A DNA stretch of 64,000 nt from CAZMVU01 sp964569295 (GTDB taxonomy: Bacteria > Hydrogenedentota > Hydrogenedentia > Hydrogenedentales > JAGMZX01), in the NCBI GenBank assembly GCA_964569295.1, contig CAZMVU010000003.1, positions 1 through 64,000 of the forward strand. The letters are read 5' to 3'. Both the position numbers and the translations under genes were made by a program. Positions 59,035-64,000 of the stretch are shown here, one piece after another. Under the pieces are notes generated by a model. It made no database searches, was not told the DNA's origin, and was given only the letters and a program-made list of their open reading frames with translations. Within the stretch, counting starts at the first letter, position 1; every line of letters begins with the position of its first letter.

Positions 59035-61557
59035 ATGCTGTTCATAGTACGCGCGCATTTTGCCGTGATGCTCACGATTCCGTTGTTCTTCGCAGGCGCA
59101 TCGGAGGAAAATGGAGGACATTCACATGGTTTCAAGAATGTGCGTCATGTCTACGAGCGCGGCGCCCCGTGCGTGTTGGACTTTACAGCGCCCGAGGCTT
59201 CTGCTGTGGATTTCGATATCTCGGGCATGCTAGGCCGGTCGGTGCCGGTTGAAGACGGTGTCGCATCGTACACCATCGACACGGCGCTGCTTGGAAGCGG
59301 CGACTACATCGTGCGTGCTTTACCGCGCCGGGGCAATGGTGCAAAAGAGGCGGTCCGGTTTCCGGTTACGATTGCACCCCCCCATGACAGTGAACGGCTT
59401 TCAGTGTGGCGTTGGGGCGGCGGTGGGGCCGACCCGGCATGGTGGATGCAGCGTGGTTTTACGGGGGCGTTCTATGGTTCACAGCGCGATCCACTCACGA
59501 GCGGCAGCAGCAGGGCGCATTCCCTCCATAAGGTGCTCGAGCGTGCTGGCCGGCACGATTTCGAACTCGGGTTCTACATGTATCCCCTCTTGTCTAAGAA
59601 ACTCGCGGAGCAGAACCGATTGCTGTGTCTTTACCCCAACGGCACACGCCAAACAGATAAACCCAAGCCCTACCCGCGCGAACCGGAGGTAATCGACCAT
59701 GCGCGTGCCACGGTCGCGTCTGCCATGGCGCGCTTCCAAGACTACCCCGGTTTACGCCACGTCATGTTGCACTCCGAATGGCAAACGCCATATTGCGTGA
59801 ACGAGACGGCCGTCTCATTGGCGGAAGAGGAAGCGGCGCTCGACCTGCGCGAGTTCGTAGAAAACCGCGGTAGCCTGGCCGCTCCGCCGGCCGACATGGT
59901 GCAGGACGGAATAATCGCCGATGACAACGCGCACTACCAGTTCCGGCTGTGGTGGTGGCAACGGGGACATGGAACGGCCGTACTGAACGCGTTGTTGCAC
60001 GAAATCGTGAAGGAGCACAACCCAAACATCGTCACCTGGCATGAACCCTACCGCCTGGCGCCGGTGCATGGCTCGCACACCGGGCTCGATTGCATCGCAA
60101 CGTGGACCTACGGCCACCCGGACATCAAGCGTCTGTGCTACACGACCTATCTACAGGCGGCCGCGCGCCCGGAAAACCAACTGGTGCAACAGGATATTTC
60201 CCTGTTTGTCTATGGCCGGTTCGTCGTCCCACTCGATGAATCGACTGCGGATCTGGCAAACGATTTCGCTGGGCGCGACCCGTTCTATACCGCCGGGCCG
60301 GATTATGCACGAGAGGCCATGTGGCTCGTGCTCTCTCAGCGCCCGGACATACTGTGCTTCTACTCAGCGGGCCGGCTCGCGCCGGATGACCCGGAAAACG
60401 ACCCATTCTATGCTTCGCCGGATACCTTCAGCGCCATCGGACAGACCTGTGAGGACTTGGTGAAGCCCTACGGGCCGGCGCTCCTGAAATGCCGGCGTGT
60501 ACCCGCCCGTACCGCGGTGTTGATGTCTGCGGCGTCCACTTGGTTCAGTGACAGTGCGCGTCTGCCGGGCTATCCCAACGAGCAGACGCTGCCCTTTGCC
60601 ACGCTGTTGATGATGAACCATGTGCCCTTCGAGGTCGTGCTCGATGAGGACATTACCCGGGATGCACTCGATCGCTATGACGTACTGGTTATGCCGCGGG
60701 CGGATACGCTGACGCGCACCATGTATGAGCGCATTCGAGCGTTCGCGGGTAATGGCGGCAAGGTCATCGCGGACGATTCGTTGCGTGCATCCGTACCGGA
60801 AGCCGAAATTACGCAGTTCGATTTTACGCATCAGAAGCGTATGGACGGCCGGGCTCTTGCCGCCGGCAATGCCGTTACCGCCGAAGAGAACCGGCGGATC
60901 ATGGAGGAATATGCCAACAAACTGGCGCCCATGCTGGCGGACGTGTCCCGGCCTGCCGAGGCGGGAAGTCCGCGCGTGCTCACCAACAGCCTCGAAGGCG
61001 GCGCCGCACGCTACCACTTTTTCGTGAATGACGATCGCACGTACGGCCCGCGTTTTGGTGAACATGAGTTGTTCTTCGAACTTGGGGTCCCGCAAACCGC
61101 GGCCGTCCGCGTTCCCATTGACGGGCGTCCGGCGCTCTATGACGCGCTGTTGCGCACGCCGGTCGACTATGAAACGAAGGCGGGACACGCCGAGTTCGAT
61201 ATCCGCATGACGGGGGCCGCTGGCAAGCTCATCATTGCGCTCCCAGAGAAGCTCGTGGCGGTCTCGCTGGACATGCCAGAATCCACGCCCGCTGGGGAAA
61301 ACGTCCGCCTTGACATCCGGGTGCTCGGGGAAAGCGGAGACACGCTGCAATGCGTGGTACCGCTGCACATCGAAGTCCTGGACGGCCTCGGCCGGTCCAC
61401 GGACTGGCAGCGATACACCGCGACGAAGAAGGGCGCGCGCACCTATGAATTCACCCCGGCCGTCAACGCAGCGCATGGCGACTGGACGATTCGCGTGACC
61501 GAGCTGGTTTCCGGGCAGCGCAGGGAGGAAACATTGCGCGTTATCAATGGTGCATAG
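59035..61557 (+). CDS. Secreted GH42-like glycosidase-family protein
   Basis: 840 residues. An N-terminal signal peptide (VMLTIPLFFAGAS) is followed by a beta-rich domain (about 30-125). The TIM-barrel-like region contains LHSEWQTPYC and VTWHEPYRLAP, where Glu residues sit at positions suitable for catalysis. The Rossmann-like domain is typical of beta-galactosidase trimerisation domains (LMMNHVPFEVVLDEDI, YDVLVMPRADTL, GNGGKVIADDSL). The C-terminus is beta-sandwich-like. GAGAGGGGG lies 6-8 nt upstream of the ATG. It is distantly related to the protein at 37091-39442. Polymer-degrading or carbohydrate-processing function is inferred. Confidence 0.75.
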   Translation: MLFIVRAHFAVMLTIPLFFAGASEENGGHSHGFKNVRHVYERGAPCVLDFTAPEASAVDFDISGMLGRSVPVEDGVASYTIDTALLGSGDYIVRALPRRGNGAKEAVRFPVTIAPPHDSERLSVWRWGGGGADPAWWMQRGFTGAFYGSQRDPLTSGSSRAHSLHKVLERAGRHDFELGFYMYPLLSKKLAEQNRLLCLYPNGTRQTDKPKPYPREPEVIDHARATVASAMARFQDYPGLRHVMLHSEWQTPYCVNETAVSLAEEEAALDLREFVENRGSLAAPPADMVQDGIIADDNAHYQFRLWWWQRGHGTAVLNALLHEIVKEHNPNIVTWHEPYRLAPVHGSHTGLDCIATWTYGHPDIKRLCYTTYLQAAARPENQLVQQDISLFVYGRFVVPLDESTADLANDFAGRDPFYTAGPDYAREAMWLVLSQRPDILCFYSAGRLAPDDPENDPFYASPDTFSAIGQTCEDLVKPYGPALLKCRRVPARTAVLMSAASTWFSDSARLPGYPNEQTLPFATLLMMNHVPFEVVLDEDITRDALDRYDVLVMPRADTLTRTMYERIRAFAGNGGKVIADDSLRASVPEAEITQFDFTHQKRMDGRALAAGNAVTAEENRRIMEEYANKLAPMLADVSRPAEAGSPRVLTNSLEGGAARYHFFVNDDRTYGPRFGEHELFFELGVPQTAAVRVPIDGRPALYDALLRTPVDYETKAGHAEFDIRMTGAAGKLIIALPEKLVAVSLDMPESTPAGENVRLDIRVLGESGDTLQCVVPLHIEVLDGLGRSTDWQRYTATKKGARTYEFTPAVNAAHGDWTIRVTELVSGQRREETLRVINGA

Positions 61558-61570
61558 TATTGCATAGTAT
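61551..61570 (+). repeat. Perfect 10-bp tandem duplication at the gene 3' end
   Basis: TGCATAGTAT occurs twice in tandem (61551-61560 and 61561-61570). The first copy contains the TAG stop of the GH42-like gene. This is probably a slippage or microduplication product. Confidence 0.7.
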
Positions 61571-61708
61571 TATAGGTGGGCAGCATAAGAAGACAATCCG
61601 GCGTAACCGGGCTGCCGGTGCGCAGGCGGCATGAACAGCCTTGTCAATAAAGGCCATTTCGAAGTATGGCGAGACTGTCTTGACACGAGTGACTTGGGAC
61701 CATGTTGC

Positions 61709-62053
61709 TCAGCCGTGTTTCTTATCGGCGGTTGCGATAACCGATGGGTGTTCGCTGAAGTGAAGCCGTGATGGTTTGGTTTCCTGGAGAATGAGTGTTG
61801 CCCGTGCGAGGAGATGCCCCGCCAGGGGTGACGTCACCATGAGGAAGGCGGCTGTGAGCAACACGGGCCCCGCCACCGTAGTCCAGGGAACGACGAATAG
61901 AATGGCGAGGAGACTACACACCACGCCCACAGTGCCGGTCTTCGCGGCCGCATGGATGCGCAGCAGCGTGTCGGGGAAGCGCAACATCCCGATAGCGGCG
62001 AGGAATGTGAATGCGCCGGACGTCCATAGCAGAACAACGGGGATGAGCGTCAT
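61709..62053 (-). CDS. mnhG: Mrp/Mnh cation/proton antiporter subunit G
   Basis: 114-residue membrane protein of the multi-subunit Na+(K+)/H+ antiporter. FLAAIGMLRFPDTLLRIHAAAKTG is characteristic, with three hydrophobic segments. The mature start at ATG 62053 overlaps the mnhF stop by 4 nt (ATGA), so it is translationally coupled. It is the last gene of the minus-strand mnh operon. No clear intrinsic terminator follows. Confidence 0.92.
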   Translation of the reverse strand: MTLIPVVLLWTSGAFTFLAAIGMLRFPDTLLRIHAAAKTGTVGVVCSLLAILFVVPWTTVAGPVLLTAAFLMVTSPLAGHLLARATLILQETKPSRLHFSEHPSVIATADKKHG

Positions 62054-62319
62054 CGGTTGGAATTCTCCTGTAAGGTGTGAAAGAGAAACGCGACGGTGCC
62101 GACAATGCCCACAAGCGCCAGAACGAGCGCCGGCGCGAGAAGGGACACCTGGCCGGTACGCAAGACCTCGAGGGCCAGCACGGCGATGCAACACATGATG
62201 ATGAATTCGAGGGCGGTCAGACGGTCGACAAGCCCCGGGCCGCGTGCAAGGCGGATAGACGCCAGCGCGATGGCTGCGGCGTGCAGCAGCAGGACACTGT
62301 GAATGGTAAAACTGAGCAT
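62050..62319 (-). CDS. mnhF: Mrp/Mnh cation/proton antiporter subunit F
   Basis: 89-residue protein with three membrane helices. LARGPGLVDRLTALEFI is the MnhF signature, and ALVGIVGTVAFL closes the third helix. Small accessory subunit needed for antiporter assembly. It starts 12 nt after the mnhE stop and overlaps mnhG by 4 nt. Confidence 0.93.
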   Translation of the reverse strand: MLSFTIHSVLLLHAAAIALASIRLARGPGLVDRLTALEFIIMCCIAVLALEVLRTGQVSLLAPALVLALVGIVGTVAFLFHTLQENSNR

Positions 62320-62331
62320 GGGTCTTTTCTC

Positions 62332-62826
62332 TTATCGCAGTAGGCCGATGATTCGGTGCTCGAACCCGTGTTTGATGGATTGCTTCAGGCTTTCCGGATT
62401 GTAGGAGAACATGCTGTGGACATAAAGCACCCGCCTGTCATCCGAGAGGCCAAGGCTGATTGTGCCGGGCGTAAGGGTGATCACGTTCGCAAGCAGGCCA
62501 ATCTCGGCCGGGGTGCGCACGTCCAGTTCGAGTGCGATAATGCCCGGCCATGTGCGATCTTTCACGGCCACTACGGCCCAGGCAACCTGAAGTGCGCCCA
62601 GAATGACTTCCTTCATAAAGTAGATGGTCAGGGCTGCAGCGGTCAGCGCGCGCTTTCCAGGACGGAGGCGGGTTGATACAGGGGCTCTGGCGACCGACAG
62701 GCGATCACTCAACCACAGCACCACCGTGCCTATGGCGGCGCCTATCAGGAGCTGGTGCGGCGCGAAGGAACCCATGGTGCCGGCCCAAACAATCATTGCC
62801 ACCAGAATGTCAAAAACGATCCTCAT
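62332..62826 (-). CDS. mnhE: Mrp/Mnh cation/proton antiporter subunit E
   Basis: 164-residue MnhE. Two or three N-terminal membrane segments precede the cytoplasmic domain with VITLTPGTISLGLSDDRRV and LYVHSMF, diagnostic of the family. ATG 62826 overlaps the end of mnhD by 4 nt. A longer in-frame form to 63048 would sit inside mnhD and is rejected. Confidence 0.93.
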   Translation of the reverse strand: MRIVFDILVAMIVWAGTMGSFAPHQLLIGAAIGTVVLWLSDRLSVARAPVSTRLRPGKRALTAAALTIYFMKEVILGALQVAWAVVAVKDRTWPGIIALELDVRTPAEIGLLANVITLTPGTISLGLSDDRRVLYVHSMFSYNPESLKQSIKHGFEHRIIGLLR

Positions 62827-64000
62827 GGTAGGCCTCCGTATACGATGTTGGCATACGCCGTTACATCGATCAGTTGCGCCGCTGCCGCCTGTGCGGTGTT
62901 GGCGAATAACTCCGCGCCGAGTCCCATAATCACGCTCATCGCCACCAGTCCGCAAGCCGCGGCGCCATAGGTCCACCGCGGCACCATACCGCCGTTGTTC
63001 ACATATACCACGTTCTCTGGCGCGGGACGCCAGAAGGCCAGATTCCATATTTTGATCATCGAGAAGAGGGTGAGCAGGCTGGCACCCAGGGCAACGGTCA
63101 ACATAATGTATGCTTCTGCTTCGAACCCCGCGCGCACGAGTGCATACTTGCTGATGAAACCCGAGAGTGGAGGAAGCCCCGCCAGCGAAAAGGCCGCTAT
63201 CAGAAACAATGCGGCCAGCACCGGGTTCGAGCGCGCGAGCCCGCCCAGGCGGTCGAGATCCGTGGTGCCGCGCACGTGGCCGATGATGCCGGCGATCACG
63301 AGGAGCGCCGCTTTGGCCGCGGCCACGTGCACCAGGAAAACCAGTGTTGCCGAGAGGGCCGCCTCCGTGAACAGGGCGAAGCCGAAAACCAGGTAGCCAA
63401 TCTGGCTGATGATGTGGAAGGACAGCAGCCGCTTGAGCTCATGTTGTGCGATGGCGCCCAAGGCGCCGCTGACCATAGTAATCGCGGCCACCGGCAGCAT
63501 GAGGTCAGTCACCGCCTCCGCGTATACATGAAAGGCCGTGTTGAATACGCGGATAAGCGCGTAAACACCGACCTTGGTGAGCAAGGCGGCGAAAAGCACA
63601 AGCACCGGCATGGGGGCTGCGTGGTAAGAGGCCGGCAGCCAGGAATAAACGGGAAACACCGCCGCCTTCACGGAAAAGGCGACCAGCAACAACAACGCCG
63701 CACCGCCCGCCGCGACGCCCTGCGCCGCGAAGATATCGCTCTCGGCCAGCGCCGCCATGTTGAGGGTGCCGGCGGCGCCATAGACGAGACCTACGCCGGA
63801 AAGAAACAGCATTGAAGCAACAAGGTTGACGGTCGCATAGGTGACCGTCGCCTTGCGTTGTTCGGCCTTGCCGTCCGTTACCAGCAACACGAAGGAGGCG
63901 ATGAGGAGCACCTCGAACCAGACATAGAGGTTAAACAGATCCCCTGTGAGGAAGGCGCCGTTCACACCCGCCAGTAATACCTGGAAAGGGACTACGAAGT
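62823..64000 (-). CDS. mnhD: Mrp/Mnh cation/proton antiporter subunit D, 5' end cut by window
   Basis: C-terminal part of a NuoL/M/N-like proton-translocating subunit. The frame is open to the edge of the window, reading PFQVLLAGVNGAFLTGDLFN at the border, so the N-terminus lies beyond 64000. FSVKAAVFPVYSWLPASYHA includes the key membrane Lys. ELKRLLSFHIISQIGY follows with the second conserved Lys/His region. This is one of the two ion-translocating subunits. Subunits A-C presumably lie upstream outside the window. Confidence 0.93.
   Translation of the reverse strand, partial: FVVPFQVLLAGVNGAFLTGDLFNLYVWFEVLLIASFVLLVTDGKAEQRKATVTYATVNLVASMLFLSGVGLVYGAAGTLNMAALAESDIFAAQGVAAGGAALLLLVAFSVKAAVFPVYSWLPASYHAAPMPVLVLFAALLTKVGVYALIRVFNTAFHVYAEAVTDLMLPVAAITMVSGALGAIAQHELKRLLSFHIISQIGYLVFGFALFTEAALSATLVFLVHVAAAKAALLVIAGIIGHVRGTTDLDRLGGLARSNPVLAALFLIAAFSLAGLPPLSGFISKYALVRAGFEAEAYIMLTVALGASLLTLFSMIKIWNLAFWRPAPENVVYVNNGGMVPRWTYGAAACGLVAMSVIMGLGAELFANTAQAAAAQLIDVTAYANIVYGGLP

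Overview
The window is a gene-dense, GC-rich stretch of a bacterial chromosome with 45 protein genes, the last one cut by the window edge. I found no rRNA, tRNA, CRISPR array, insertion sequence or phage gene. Several features point to the Planctomycetota / Lentisphaerota / Verrucomicrobiota / Hydrogenedentota range: two Tat-exported sulfatases, a Tat-exported Gfo/Idh/MocA protein, an H-x-DG type pseudopilin, two large beta-galactosidase-like secreted proteins and an elongated CusA pump. Among these I lean towards a Hydrogenedentota-like genome. This is inference from gene content, because no marker RNA is present.

Layout. 125-4000 (+): prfB, leuB and a membrane-anchored SGNH hydrolase. 4031-8432 (-): two diverged GT-C membrane glycosyltransferases and a radical SAM/SPASM protein. 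8816-10252 (+): a sulfatase. 10262-14881 (-): a cell-wall sugar recycling locus with anmK, a fused sugar kinase-MurQ etherase, and a GH1-like protein that lacks its nucleophile. 15061-16224 (-): a secreted reprolysin-like protease. 16331-20362 (+): a RadC-like/DinG helicase fusion, then pgi. 20359-27782 (+): a TPR-like membrane protein, an ECF-type sigma factor with a ZAS-type anti-sigma protein, a response regulator with an N-terminal MerR-like HTH, and a large hybrid histidine kinase. 28075-31234 (+): rhodanese, aldo/keto reductase and an ankyrin lipoprotein. 31240-32097 (-): a pseudopilin. 32293-39442 (+): a compact run of HAD phosphatase, sulfatase, HAD-membrane fusion, polyprenyl synthase and a GH42-like protein. 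39514-40341 (-): a group 2 sigma-70 factor. 40753-45700 (+): tadA, a metallophosphoesterase, and a polyol/ketose module of class II aldolase, SorE-like reductase and SrlD-like dehydrogenase. 45873-50672 (-): a coiled-coil MshEN protein, a NifA-like sigma-54 activator and a GH109-like oxidoreductase. 50765-58587 (-): a copper/silver CusCBA efflux operon led by a Cys-rich small protein. 59035-61557 (+): a second GH42-like secreted protein. 61709-64000 (-): subunits G, F, E and part of D of an Mrp/Mnh cation/proton antiporter.

How the genes fit together. The murein-sugar locus can in principle convert anhydroMurNAc and an amino sugar to GlcNAc-6-P, feeding amino-sugar metabolism. The reductase and dehydrogenase at 43293-45700 resemble the L-sorbose-1-P to glucitol-6-P to fructose-6-P route, which joins glycolysis at the substrate of Pgi. 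The sulfatases, GH-like proteins, GH109-like protein and protease suggest a life on complex sulfated or amino-sugar-rich polymers. Regulation is rich: two sigma factors, an anti-sigma factor, a sigma-54 activator and a two-component pair.

The items I consider most worth pursuing are the kinase-MurQ fusion beside a pseudo-GH1, the RadC-like/DinG fusion, the HAD-polytopic membrane fusion next to a prenyl synthase, the CusB with two metal-binding domains, and several strong inverted repeats placed at promoters.
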